A stretch of DNA of 64,000 nucleotides. It comes from Demequina activiva (GTDB lineage: Bacteria > Actinomycetota > Actinomycetes > Actinomycetales > Demequinaceae). A program made the position numbers and the translations under genes. The notes beneath the pieces are model-generated. The model was not told the DNA's origin. It did no database searches and saw only the letters and a program-made list of their open reading frames with translations. Below, one piece after another: positions 35,976-44,614 of the stretch (its first letter is position 1; each line of letters begins with the position of its first letter). The DNA is taken from positions 434,001 through 498,000 of the forward strand of contig NZ_BONR01000001.1 of the NCBI RefSeq assembly GCF_016862815.1, given 5' to 3'.

Positions 35976-36010
35976 GAGAGCCGCCTTCCCAGGGAGGGAA
36001 GGCGGCTCTC
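35976..36010 (-). terminator. Strong hairpin after the NlpC/P60 gene
   Basis: A 15-bp perfect stem (GAGAGCCGCCTTCCC paired with its complement) with a 5-base loop begins 16 bases beyond the stop codon of the minus-strand NlpC/P60 gene. It also faces the promoter side of the aldo/keto reductase, insulating the two. Confidence 0.8.
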
Positions 36011-36026
36011 GAGGGCGCTGCGGGAA

Positions 36027-36758
36027 CTAGCCCGTCACGCGCACGTAGGTGGGGTTGGTCTGCCAGATCGCGCGGAACTGCAGCGTCTTGCCGGGGCGAG
36101 GCGCGTCGATCTGCAGGTTGGGACCGGCGTAGATGCCCACGTGGCCGGGCGACACGATGATGTCTCCAGGCTGGGGCGAGTCCACGCGGGTGCCCACGTT
36201 GTAGTAGGCGCCGGACGAGCGCGGCAGCGAGATGCCGAACTTGGCGAACACGTACGACGTGAAGCCCGAGCAGTCGAAGCCGGCCGGCGACGAGCCGCCG
36301 GAGACGTAGGGCGCGCCTACGTACTTCGCTGCCTCAGCGATGATCGCGGAGCCGGAGACGGCTGCGGCGACGGCGCTGGACTGCGCGACCGGGCGAGCGC
36401 CCGTTCCGCTCGACGAGCTCGAGCTGCTGCTCGTGCTCGCAGGCGCGGGTGCTGCGGCTGGCGGCGGGGGCGGCGGCGGGTCCTCCTTGACGGAGATCTC
36501 CGGCGTCGCGATGTCGATGTCGATGTCCTCGGACGCCGTCACCGAGGCGGTGACGCCAGCGAGGTCGGCGGCGGCGGCGCCGTCACCGGCCTCGATCGAC
36601 GCGATCTCATCGATCGGTGCGGTGGCGAGGGTGTCGGGGTTGACGCCGTCGGTGGTCAGGTCCTGCGAGACGAGAGCGGCCGCAGCGGCCCCCGTGAGAG
36701 GCACCACGACGAGTGCTGCGCCGGCCGTGGCCGCCACTGCACGCGTCCTGGCGCGCAT
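36027..36758 (-). CDS. Secreted NlpC/P60-family peptidoglycan endopeptidase
   Basis: The 243-residue protein has a signal peptide (about 1-30), a spacer ending DIATPEISVKEDPPPPPP, a long Ser-rich linker, and a C-terminal NlpC/P60 domain (about 135-243). The catalytic Cys is in FDCSGFTSYVF, the His in SPGHVGIYAG, with IDAPRPGK as the third-residue region. It cleaves stem peptides in the wall. The Ser/Pro linker is a plausible O-mannosylation target. ATG 36758 has GAGGT upstream; a TTG at 36773 is in frame. An MtrA-like repeat lies about 150 bases upstream, inside the end of dtxR. Confidence 0.88.
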   Translation of the reverse strand: MRARTRAVAATAGAALVVVPLTGAAAAALVSQDLTTDGVNPDTLATAPIDEIASIEAGDGAAAADLAGVTASVTASEDIDIDIATPEISVKEDPPPPPPPAAAPAPASTSSSSSSSSGTGARPVAQSSAVAAAVSGSAIIAEAAKYVGAPYVSGGSSPAGFDCSGFTSYVFAKFGISLPRSSGAYYNVGTRVDSPQPGDIIVSPGHVGIYAGPNLQIDAPRPGKTLQFRAIWQTNPTYVRVTG

Positions 36759-36891
36759 GTATCCATACCTCAAAGTCTCGTTCCTTCCGCATTGCCATCA
36801 ATGCGTCGATGTTCCCTGGCCCAACGTACGGCATCCCGGCACTGTGCCGAGCGCCTCCGTCGAACCCGCGAGGTGGTGCTCCTCTGTGTCA

Positions 36892-37611
36892 CTAGGCGCC
36901 CATGTTACCAATTTGTGATGAAACGCCAACTCGAGGGTGTCCGAAGATGTGCCGCGCGGCGTCGCGACTGAGTGACAGGCCCTCGCCGCCGGCGCTGGCC
37001 ATGACCCGCTCGCCATCCACCGCGACCTCCACCGTCGCGCCTGGTACCAACCCGGCGGCGACCGCGGCCACCAGGAACCCGTCAGACGCCTGAGGATTCT
37101 CGCCGATGCGCACCAACGTGACCTTGGCCACACCGTTGTCCGCAGCGGCTTCGAGGGAGATCACTGGCGTGTCGTCCGGCGTGTCGGCTGCGAGCCCCAG
37201 CTCCTCGAGAGCCGGGATCGGATTGCCGTACGGGGACACCCGCGGCTCGTGGAGCAGCTCGACCAGCCGGCGCTCCACGCGGTCGCTCATCACGTGCTCC
37301 CAACGGCAGGCCTCCTCGTGGACGTAGGGCAGCTCGAGGCCGATCACGTCGATCAGCAGCCGCTCGGCCAGCCGGTGCTTGCGCATCACGCGCACCGCGG
37401 CCTCACGGCCGGCGTCCGTGAGCTCGAGGTGACGATCGGGTGCCAGAGTCACCAGCCCATCGCGCTCCATGCGCGCGACCGTCTGGGACACCGTGGGGCC
37501 GGAGTGGCCCAGCTGCTCCGCGATGCGCGCCCGCATGGGAGTGACTCCGTCCTCGATGAGCTCGTAGATGGTCCGCAGATACATCTCGGTGGTGTCGATG
37601 AGGTCGCTCAT
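36892..37611 (-). CDS. DtxR/IdeR-family iron-dependent repressor
   Basis: The 239-residue protein has the winged helix of DtxR (TTEMYLRTIYELIEDGV, LGHSGPTVSQTVARMERDGL), the dimerisation domain with metal ligands in HEEACRWEHVMSD, and a C-terminal SH3-like domain. Met in TEMYL and Cys/Glu/His in the EACRWEH motif are intact, favouring Fe2+ or Mn2+ binding. In relatives it represses siderophore and metal-uptake genes; none are visible nearby. Its ATG overlaps the UDP-glucose dehydrogenase stop (ATGA). Confidence 0.92.
   Translation of the reverse strand: MSDLIDTTEMYLRTIYELIEDGVTPMRARIAEQLGHSGPTVSQTVARMERDGLVTLAPDRHLELTDAGREAAVRVMRKHRLAERLLIDVIGLELPYVHEEACRWEHVMSDRVERRLVELLHEPRVSPYGNPIPALEELGLAADTPDDTPVISLEAAADNGVAKVTLVRIGENPQASDGFLVAAVAAGLVPGATVEVAVDGERVMASAGGEGLSLSRDAARHIFGHPRVGVSSQIGNMGA
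36903..36919 (-). promoter_or_regulatory. MtrA-like direct repeat upstream of the NlpC/P60 gene
   Basis: Minus-strand ATCACA and GTAACA occur with an 11-bp period, the same architecture as the site at 5363-5380. It overlaps the last codons of dtxR and lies about 145 bases before the NlpC/P60 ATG. Confidence 0.45.
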
Positions 37612-38942
37612 GCGGAATGCCGCCCCAGTCCGCGGTACGTCCAGCCCGCGTCGATCCAGCTCTGGGCGGGCAGGCAGTTGCGCCCATCGATGATGCGCTT
37701 GTGGGCGACGAGCCGTCCCACCGCCTCCGGGTCGAGATCGCGGAACTGCCGCCACTCCGTCGCGATGATCACCAGGTCCGCCTCCTCGACGGCCTCCTCG
37801 GCCGAGCCCGCGAAGTCCAGCGTGGGCCAGATGCGCGCAGCGTTGTCCATGCCCTCCGGGTCGTGCACGCGCACCTGCGCCCCGGACAGGTGCAGCTTGC
37901 CCGCCACATCGAGCGCCGGGGAGTCGCGGACGTCGTCGCTGTCCGGCTTGAAGGCGGCTCCGAGCACCGCGATGCGGGCACCGTTGAGGCTGCCACCCAC
38001 CTCGCGGGTCGCGAGCTGGACCACGTGCTCTCGCCGGCGCATGTTCACGTTGTCGACCTCGCGCAGGAACGTGAGTGCCTGGTCCACGCCCAGCTCGCCC
38101 GCGCGAGCCATGAAGGCGCGAATGTCCTTGGGAAGGCAGCCGCCGCCGAAACCCAGCCCCGCGCCCAGGAACTTGCGACCGATGCGCTCGTCGTAGCCGA
38201 TCGCGTCCGCGAGGTCGCGCACATCCGCCCCCGTGGCCTCGCAGACCTCGGCCACCGCGTTGATGAAGGAGATCTTGGTCGCCAGGAACGCGTTCGCGGA
38301 GACCTTCACGAGCTCGGCCGTCGCGAGGTCCGTCACGACGAGCGGAGTCTCGCGCTCGAGCGCCTGGGCGTAGACCCGGCGCGCGACCTCCTCGATCCGA
38401 CCGGGGTGATCCACGTCGACGCCGAGCACGAGCCGGTCAGGGCGCAGAGTGTCCTGGACCGCGAATCCCTCGCGCAGGAACTCAGGGTTCCATCCCAGCT
38501 GCGCCTGGTCGCCCACCGGCGCGAGCTCGCGCACCCGGGCAGCCAGGCGTGCCGCCGTGCCCACGGGGACGGTCGACTTGCCCAGGATCACGGCAGGGCG
38601 GGTCAGCAGCGGCGCGAGCGTCTCGATCACGGCGTCGACGAAGCGCATGTCCGCGCCGTAGCCGCCCTTGACCTGCGGGGTCCCGACACCGATGAAGTGG
38701 ACGTCCGCGAACGCCGCCGCCTCGGCGGCATCAGTGGTGAAGCGCAGGCGTCCCGAGTCGACGTGCTTGCGCAGCAGCTCCGGCAGTCCGGGCTCGTAGA
38801 ACGGCACATCGCCGCGCTGGAGGCGCTCGATCTTGGCGGCGTCGATGTCGACGCCGATGACCTCGTGGCCGAGCTCGGCCATGCCGGCCGCGTGGGTGGC
38901 GCCCAGGTAGCCCGTGCCGAAGACTGCGATGCGCTCTGACAT
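37608..38942 (-). CDS. UDP-glucose 6-dehydrogenase
   Basis: The 444-residue enzyme oxidises UDP-glucose twice with NAD+ to UDP-glucuronate, a precursor of acidic surface polysaccharides. The N-terminal Rossmann motif AVFGTGYLGATHAAGM, GKSTVPVGTA, WNPEFLREGFAVQD and the catalytic cysteine in GFGGGCLPKD are present, with the C-terminal domain AFKPDSDDVRDSPAL. TAGTCT (38950-38955) sits seven bases before ATG 38942, suggesting a leaderless transcript within the 29-base gap after manA. Confidence 0.93.
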   Translation of the reverse strand: MSERIAVFGTGYLGATHAAGMAELGHEVIGVDIDAAKIERLQRGDVPFYEPGLPELLRKHVDSGRLRFTTDAAEAAAFADVHFIGVGTPQVKGGYGADMRFVDAVIETLAPLLTRPAVILGKSTVPVGTAARLAARVRELAPVGDQAQLGWNPEFLREGFAVQDTLRPDRLVLGVDVDHPGRIEEVARRVYAQALERETPLVVTDLATAELVKVSANAFLATKISFINAVAEVCEATGADVRDLADAIGYDERIGRKFLGAGLGFGGGCLPKDIRAFMARAGELGVDQALTFLREVDNVNMRRREHVVQLATREVGGSLNGARIAVLGAAFKPDSDDVRDSPALDVAGKLHLSGAQVRVHDPEGMDNAARIWPTLDFAGSAEEAVEEADLVIIATEWRQFRDLDPEAVGRLVAHKRIIDGRNCLPAQSWIDAGWTYRGLGRHSA

Positions 38943-38971
38943 GCGCCACAGACTATCGGCTCGCGCCGGCC

Positions 38972-40120
38972 TCACACAGGGGCGGGACGCAGGTGCGCGA
39001 CCACGGCGGTGCCGGCGACGGCGACGCGTGCGGAGCCGCGACCGTGCGGCACGAACACGGCCTGTCCGCGAGGGAGCTCGAGCGTCTCTCCTCCGGCGTC
39101 GATCAGCGCGGAGCCCTGCACGACCAGGACGATGCGCGGGCCCGGCGGCACCTCCGCGGCGCCGTCCGTCACGACGGTCAGGGCGAACTCCTCCGCCTCC
39201 GTCGTCAGCGTCACCGCCGCACCCGCGTGGGTCACCTCCGGATGCGCGGCGGGACATGGCTCGGTGTGGGCCAGCCGCAGCAGCAGCGGGACGTCGACCC
39301 GCTTGGGGGTCAGGCCAGCCCGCACCACGTTGTCCGAGTTCGCCATGACCTCGATCCCGAGGCCCGACTGATAGCTGTGGAGCACGCCCGCCCCCGTGTA
39401 GACGGCCTCGCCTGGCGCGAGATGCACCACATTGAGTGCGAGCGCCACCATCGCGCCGGGATCCCCGGGGAAGTGCTCGAGCGCGCTGGCGGCGACCGCG
39501 AGGTTCGACCCCTCCCGCGCATCGGCCCCTGCGCGGGCGAGTGCCGCGAGCGTTCGCTCATCCGCGGCTCCCGCGAGCGCCGCGGTGATGTAGTCGTCGA
39601 GGTTGCCGGACGCGAGCGCGTCCGCGAGGGCCGCGGATCCGGGCGTGCGCACCAGCGCGAGGTCCGCGCTCAGCGCCTCGAGCGGCCGCACCCCGGCGAG
39701 CACCGTCATCGGGGTGAGGGCGTAGACCATCTCCGGCTTGTGGAACGGATCGAGGAACTGGTGGGGCGCCCCGCCGGTGCCGCGCTGCTCCGCCGCGAAT
39801 CCCTCGCGCGCCTGCTCGAGCGTGGGGTGGACCTGGATGGACAGCGGCTTGTGGATCGCGAGGAGCTTGAGCAGGAAGGGCAGTCGGGCGCCCCAGCGGT
39901 CCGCAGACTCCTGGCCCAGGCACTGCGCAGGGTCCTCCGCGATGAGGGCATCGAGGGTGAGGTCGCCGTGATCCGAGTCCGCGTGCGACGGTGCGGAGTC
40001 GTGCGCGCCCCACCATGCCTCGGCCACCGGCTGGCCGGTGAAGGGCAGGCCGAGCAGCTCGGGAATGTCCCGCGTGGTGCCCCACGCGTAGTCCCTCAGC
40101 ACGGGCCTCATCAGGTGCAT
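38972..40120 (-). CDS. manA: Mannose-6-phosphate isomerase, class I
   Basis: ManA interconverts fructose-6-phosphate and mannose-6-phosphate, feeding GDP-mannose for mannoproteins and glycolipids. The 382-residue cupin enzyme shows the zinc-site motifs LSIQVHPT and FHKPEM, and GIEVMANSDNVVRAGLTPKRVD. CAGACT on the minus strand (40128-40133) lies seven bases before ATG 40120. The 41-bp space to the divergent serC thus carries two back-to-back -10 boxes. It supports the mannosyltransferase and mannosidase genes elsewhere in the window. Confidence 0.94.
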   Translation of the reverse strand: MHLMRPVLRDYAWGTTRDIPELLGLPFTGQPVAEAWWGAHDSAPSHADSDHGDLTLDALIAEDPAQCLGQESADRWGARLPFLLKLLAIHKPLSIQVHPTLEQAREGFAAEQRGTGGAPHQFLDPFHKPEMVYALTPMTVLAGVRPLEALSADLALVRTPGSAALADALASGNLDDYITAALAGAADERTLAALARAGADAREGSNLAVAASALEHFPGDPGAMVALALNVVHLAPGEAVYTGAGVLHSYQSGLGIEVMANSDNVVRAGLTPKRVDVPLLLRLAHTEPCPAAHPEVTHAGAAVTLTTEAEEFALTVVTDGAAEVPPGPRIVLVVQGSALIDAGGETLELPRGQAVFVPHGRGSARVAVAGTAVVAHLRPAPV

Positions 40121-40161
40121 GGCGGACAGTCTGCCAGGTGGCCCCGCACTACGCTGTGGCC

Positions 40162-41286
40162 ATGGCGCGAGATCTCACCATTCCCTCACATCTGCTGCCC
40201 CAGGACGGGCGGTTCGGCTCAGGCCCCTCCCGTGTGCGCGACGCGCAGCTGCAGGCGCTCATGGCGGCACAGCCCGGGGTGCTGGGCACCTCTCACCGGC
40301 AGGCTCCCGTCAAGGATGTGGTCGGTGCCATCCGTGAAGGGCTCGCGCAGTTCTACTCGCTGCCGGACGGGTACGAGGTCATCCTCGGCAACGGTGGCGC
40401 CTCGAGCTTCTGGGACGCGGCGGCGTTCTCCCTGGTGGAGTCCCGCGCGCAGCACTGCGCGTTCGGCGAGTTCGGATCCAAGTTCGCCGCGGTCACCGCG
40501 AGCGCTCCGTTCCTCGAGCCCTCCGAGATCCGCACCGCGGAGCCCGGCGAGGTCGCGGTGCCGGAGGCACACGAGGGCATCGACGTCTACGCGTGGCCGC
40601 ACAACGAGACCTCGACGGGCGCCATGGCGCCCGTGCAGCGGCCCGCTGGTGCCGGCGACGCGCTCACCGTGATCGACGGCACATCCGCGGCCGGCGGGCT
40701 CGCACTCGACGCGACCCAGGCGGACGTGTACTACTTCTCGCCGCAGAAGAGCTTCGGCTCCGACGGCGGGCTGTGGTTCGCGCTGGTCTCCCCCGCCGCG
40801 ATCGAGCGCATCGAGCGCATCGCCGGCTCCGGGCGCTGGATCCCGCCCACGCTCGATCTCGCGACTGCGCTGGAGAACTCGCGTCAGAACCAGACCCTCA
40901 ACACTCCCGCGGTCGCGACGCTGGTGATGATGAACGCGCAGATCGAATGGCTCAACGACAACGGTGGAATGTCCTTCGCCACCGGTCGTACCAGCGAGTC
41001 CGCGCGCCGCGTTTATCGCTGGGCGGACGGTTCTCCATATGCTGAGACATTTGTCACAAGCCATTCAAATCGGTCATCCGTGGTGGCTACTGTCGACCTG
41101 CGCCACCCGCTGGACTCGGTCGAGATCCGCTCGATCCTGAAGGCGAACGGCGTCGTTGACATCGATCCGTATCGCAAGCTCGGGCGCAATCAGATCCGCG
41201 TCGGGATGTTCCCGGCCGTGGATCCCGACGATGTCAGCGCCCTCACGGGATGCATCGACTGGATAGTGGAGAGATTGGTGACATGA
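40162..41286 (+). CDS. serC: Phosphoserine aminotransferase
   Basis: SerC transaminates 3-phosphohydroxypyruvate with glutamate to phosphoserine, using PLP. The 374-residue protein is the actinobacterial type, with GSGPSRVRDAQL, LGTSHRQAPVK, NETSTGAMAPV and the PLP lysine in FSPQKSFGSDGG. TACGCT (40150-40155) precedes ATG 40162 by six bases (leaderless). A patch at about 41029-41091 uses many A/T-ending codons unlike the rest of the gene and may hide a promoter for the next gene, whose ATG overlaps the stop. Confidence 0.93.
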   Translation: MARDLTIPSHLLPQDGRFGSGPSRVRDAQLQALMAAQPGVLGTSHRQAPVKDVVGAIREGLAQFYSLPDGYEVILGNGGASSFWDAAAFSLVESRAQHCAFGEFGSKFAAVTASAPFLEPSEIRTAEPGEVAVPEAHEGIDVYAWPHNETSTGAMAPVQRPAGAGDALTVIDGTSAAGGLALDATQADVYYFSPQKSFGSDGGLWFALVSPAAIERIERIAGSGRWIPPTLDLATALENSRQNQTLNTPAVATLVMMNAQIEWLNDNGGMSFATGRTSESARRVYRWADGSPYAETFVTSHSNRSSVVATVDLRHPLDSVEIRSILKANGVVDIDPYRKLGRNQIRVGMFPAVDPDDVSALTGCIDWIVERLVT

Positions 41287-42167
41287 CCGAACAGCAGGAC
41301 GTCCTCGAGACCCGCCGGCCCAAGCGTCGCGCCCTCGGACTCGTCCTGCTGGGCATGATCCCGCTCGCCGTGGCCGGCACCGCCGGCGCCGCGGCCTCCG
41401 CGTTCGTCCCCACGCCCGCGCAGACCCCGGTCGCGCTGCCCGCGACCGTCACCGTCGACAAGCCTGCCTCCACCGACCTCGCCCCGGTGATCGCACCCGG
41501 CAGCGCGACGGCCGTCGACCTCGAGGTCGAGGTCCCGCAGATCACGGTGAGCATCCCGCCGCCGCCCGAGCCGGAGCCGGAGCTCGCACCCGTCTCCCCC
41601 CAGGCGTCCGGCTCGTCGGGCTCGTCCCAGTCCTCCGGCTCCTCGGGCTCCACGGGCTCCTCGACGCAGAAGTCGTCCGGCTCGACGTCCACCAAGTCCT
41701 CCGGCTCCTCGAGCTCGGAGCCGGCCCCCAAGCCTGCTCCCCAGCAGACCGCCGACTCCTACTGCTCGGCGCCTTCCTCCCCGTACGCCGCCGGCGGCAG
41801 CGCCAAGGGCCTGCTGACGGCCGCGAACAAGGAGCGTGCGCGCATCGGCGCCGGAGCCCTGTCGTGGAGCGGCAGCCTCGCCTCCGCCGCGACCTCCTGG
41901 TCGCAGACCATGGCCAGCAAGGACACCGCCAGCAACGGCGGGGCGCTCGCTCACAACCCCAACCGCCCCGGCGCGGAGAACGTCGCGGTGAGCGGCTCCT
42001 CCGGCGGGATGTCAGTGGGCAGCGCGGTTGCTCGTGCCCACAACGGCTGGATGTACTCCTACGGCCACTGCGTGAACATCATGAACCCGGCGTACTCGAG
42101 CATGGGAGCCGGCACCGCGTCCACCGCGGACGGCAAGGTGGTCTACACCACCGCGAACTTCCGCTGA
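41283..42167 (+). CDS. Secreted CAP/SCP-domain protein
   Basis: The 294-residue protein has a basic start and signal segment (about 14-40), a spacer ending EVEVPQITVSIPPPPEPEPE, a Ser/Gly/Thr-rich linker (about 105-155) and a C-terminal CAP (SCP/PR1) domain with LLTAANKERARIGAGAL, LAHNPNRPGAENVAV, HNGWMYSYGHCVNIMNP and a final KVVYTTANFR. Bacterial CAP proteins are secreted; their activity is mostly unknown. The spacer-plus-linker plan is shared with the NlpC/P60 protein. The ATG overlaps the serC stop in ATGA. Confidence 0.88.
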   Translation: MTEQQDVLETRRPKRRALGLVLLGMIPLAVAGTAGAAASAFVPTPAQTPVALPATVTVDKPASTDLAPVIAPGSATAVDLEVEVPQITVSIPPPPEPEPELAPVSPQASGSSGSSQSSGSSGSTGSSTQKSSGSTSTKSSGSSSSEPAPKPAPQQTADSYCSAPSSPYAAGGSAKGLLTAANKERARIGAGALSWSGSLASAATSWSQTMASKDTASNGGALAHNPNRPGAENVAVSGSSGGMSVGSAVARAHNGWMYSYGHCVNIMNPAYSSMGAGTASTADGKVVYTTANFR

Positions 42168-42229
42168 TCCGGGGCTGACGCACCCCAGCGTGAATGAGCC
42201 CCGCTGGCGGCGAGGCTCTCGACCCGCAG

Positions 42230-43231
42230 TCAGCGCTGGTCGTCGGTCGGAGCCGCGTCCTCGACGGTCGGCGGCTCGCCGGACGCCGATGCGGGCTCAG
42301 GCTCGCTGACATCGGTCGCCTCGGGCGCCTCGGGTGATTCGGGTGGCACCGGCGACTCGGGCGCGGCGGCGTCCACGGGCTTCTCGGTCGGCGCTGGAGC
42401 GTCGGCGACCGTCGCATCGGCCGTCTCGGTGCTCGCGTCCTCAGGCACCGCGTCCGCAGCGGTCGTCGCCTCCGGCACAGGCTCGGGCTCCGTCTCGCTC
42501 AGATCGAGCGACACGGCGGCATCGGTGTCGATGACGGGCTCCACGGCCGGCCACTTCGAGCTCTGCTTCTCGACGTCCGTCTGCGAGTGCGCCCCGCAGC
42601 CGTGGTCCACCGCGACCACGCGTCCGTCGGATGGCGACCACTCGTTCGCGCACGCACCGAAGGCGGTGCGCATCGAGCCGGACAGCGGGACGAAGAAGGC
42701 ACATGTCGAGCATGGGGACGTCGAGGCGATCGCGGACGCCGCGGTGGGGCCGTGAGATCCGCGCATCCACCGCTCGGCGGCACTGTCGCGACCCTCGGGT
42801 CCCAGCACCCTCTCGCGTCCCAGGCCCAGCTCCCAGATCGCGAGCTCGTCGAGGTCCTCGTCGCCCGTCTCCTCGAAGCCCGGCACCAGGCGCGGGTCCT
42901 CCTGGATGAGCGGCAGCACCATCGAGGCCTCGAGATCGCCGGGGCGGATCCGCTCGGCCCACGGCACCCAGGACGGTGCCAGCAGCGCGTCGTCGGCCGG
43001 AACCAGGTGCGCCTCGCACACCGTGGCCTCGCGCGCACGCGGGGCGCGCGCGACCGTCACCGACCAGACCCAGCCGCGGTAGCCGGGAAGCGTGCACGCG
43101 AACAGATGCGTGACCAGCCGGTCGCCGTCCTCGTGCGCCGACAGGTGCGCACCCACGGGCTGCTCGCCCTCCGCCGCCTCGATGGCGGCGGCGCGCGCGA
43201 GATCGACCGCCTTCTCCAGCACTGCGTCCAT
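42230..43231 (-). CDS. DUF3027-family protein
   Basis: The 333-residue product matches the actinobacterial DUF3027 family: VSVTVARAPR-like WSVTVARAPRAREATVCE, APSWVPWAERIRPGDL, and a CSTCAFFVPLSGSM...FGACANEWSPSDGRVVA cysteine region that may bind metal. The last 100 residues are Ala/Pro/Glu-rich and disordered. Function is unknown. It starts six bases after the stop of the cold-shock gene, a pairing kept in many actinobacteria. Confidence 0.85.
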   Translation of the reverse strand: MDAVLEKAVDLARAAAIEAAEGEQPVGAHLSAHEDGDRLVTHLFACTLPGYRGWVWSVTVARAPRAREATVCEAHLVPADDALLAPSWVPWAERIRPGDLEASMVLPLIQEDPRLVPGFEETGDEDLDELAIWELGLGRERVLGPEGRDSAAERWMRGSHGPTAASAIASTSPCSTCAFFVPLSGSMRTAFGACANEWSPSDGRVVAVDHGCGAHSQTDVEKQSSKWPAVEPVIDTDAAVSLDLSETEPEPVPEATTAADAVPEDASTETADATVADAPAPTEKPVDAAAPESPVPPESPEAPEATDVSEPEPASASGEPPTVEDAAPTDDQR

Positions 43232-43237
43232 CGGGTC

Positions 43238-43621
43238 CTATGCCTCCAGCTGGTCCGCGACCGCGCGCAGCACCGCAGCGACCTTCTGGCCCTTCGCCTG
43301 GTCCGGGTACCGGCCCTTGCGAAGCGACGTCGAGACGCCGTCGAGCATCTTGATGAGGTCCTCGACGATCACCGTCATGTCCTCGGTGGGCTTGCGCAGG
43401 CCCTGCGACACGGTGGGAGCCGGGTCGAGCACGGCCACGCTCATCGCGGAGGGACCACGGCGGCCATCCGCCACCGAGTACTCCACACGCGTCCCGGGCT
43501 TGGGCGAAGGCGCCCCTGCGGGCAGAGCCGAGGCGTGCAGGAACACCTCGGCTCCTTCATCGCTCGCGATGAAGCCGAACCCCTTGTCGGAGTCGAACCA
43601 CTTCACTTTGCCGGTGGGCAC
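43238..43621 (-). CDS. Cold-shock domain protein with C-terminal extension
   Basis: The 127-residue protein has a CspA-type OB fold (residues 1-67) with RNP1 KGFGFIASDEG and RNP2 VFLHAS, which bind single-stranded RNA or DNA. A further 60-residue helical extension (MTVIVEDLIKMLDGVSTSLRKG) follows, longer than CspA of about 67 residues. It heads an operon with the DUF3027 gene. Confidence 0.93.
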   Translation of the reverse strand: MPTGKVKWFDSDKGFGFIASDEGAEVFLHASALPAGAPSPKPGTRVEYSVADGRRGPSAMSVAVLDPAPTVSQGLRKPTEDMTVIVEDLIKMLDGVSTSLRKGRYPDQAKGQKVAAVLRAVADQLEA

Positions 43622-43803
43622 ATCTACCTCGCGAGAGTCTTCAGGGCGCCGCGTATTCGGCGCTCACCCAGTCTAGCGGCCACCGCGGACGCGCTACACG
43701 GGCGTGACCTTGCTCACCTGGACAGGATCGCGTTTGGCGACGCGCCGTGCACGGGAGCACACTGGAGGCGTCGCATGATGAACCTTCGACAGCTGAGGTG
43801 TCT

Positions 43804-44517
43804 ATGTCCACGACCACGGTCCCGGCCTGGCTCGCTCCCGCCTATGCGCGTGCAGCGGTCGGGGCGGGCGCGACCGCATCGGCGACCCAGCTCGACGCCG
43901 CCGCCGATCGCCTCATCGACCGGTGGACCGAACCCGTCCGTCGCTATCACGATCTCGGCCACCTCGTCGATCTGCTCCAGCACGTCGACGAGCTCCAGCA
44001 GGAGGCCCACAACCTCCACCTCGTGAAGCTGGCCGCCTGGTACCACGGTGCGGTGTTCGACGCCGCGGAAGGCGCCGCGTACGCCCATCGTGGCGGCGAG
44101 GACGAGACCGCGAGCGCCGAGGTCGCGCGAACGGACCTGCGCGCGCTCGGCGTCCCCGACGCCGCGGTGGACACGGTGGCATCGATGGTCGAGGGCCTCG
44201 CACGGCACAGCGCTCCCAGCGACAGCGTCGACGCGGCGGTCCTGTCGGACGCGGATCTCGCCATCCTCGCCTCCGACCCTCAGCGCTACCGCAGCTACCT
44301 GGAGCGGGTGCGCGAGGAGTACGCCCACATCCCCACGCGCGACTACCTCGAAGCGCGTCGCTCGATCGTCGAGCGCCTGCTTGCTCGGGAGAGGCTGTAC
44401 ACGAGCCCCCTGGGTGCGACGTGGGAGCGTCAGGCGAGGGAGAACCTCACCGCCGAGCGTGCCCGGCTCACCCGCGAGCTGTCGCGCATCGACGAGTTAT
44501 CCACAGAAACCGAGTGA
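43804..44517 (+). CDS. HD-fold phosphohydrolase-like protein (COG4339 type)
   Basis: The 237-residue protein is all-helical with RRYHDLGHLVDLL, AAWYHGAVFD and HRGGEDETASAEV, matching the predicted metal-dependent HD-superfamily hydrolases of COG4339. The second motif reads HG rather than HD, so metal binding may be altered. Substrate is unknown. GAGGT lies before ATG 43804. Two unrelated small genes follow on the same strand. Confidence 0.8.
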   Translation: MSTTTVPAWLAPAYARAAVGAGATASATQLDAAADRLIDRWTEPVRRYHDLGHLVDLLQHVDELQQEAHNLHLVKLAAWYHGAVFDAAEGAAYAHRGGEDETASAEVARTDLRALGVPDAAVDTVASMVEGLARHSAPSDSVDAAVLSDADLAILASDPQRYRSYLERVREEYAHIPTRDYLEARRSIVERLLARERLYTSPLGATWERQARENLTAERARLTRELSRIDELSTETE

Positions 44518-44614
44518 CGGCCCCGGCGCGAGTCGAGCCCGCCTAGCGTCGGGTCCATCGCGGCGCCCGCCGCGTGCGGCGCACGCCGCCCCGCTGCTCG
44601 GAAGGAACTCGCTC

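Noticed and set aside
41600..41760. CRISPR-like or mobile repeat in the CAP gene
   Set aside because: The repeats are short Ser/Gly-coding triplet patterns (TCC GGC TCC) in the linker, not spaced direct repeats.
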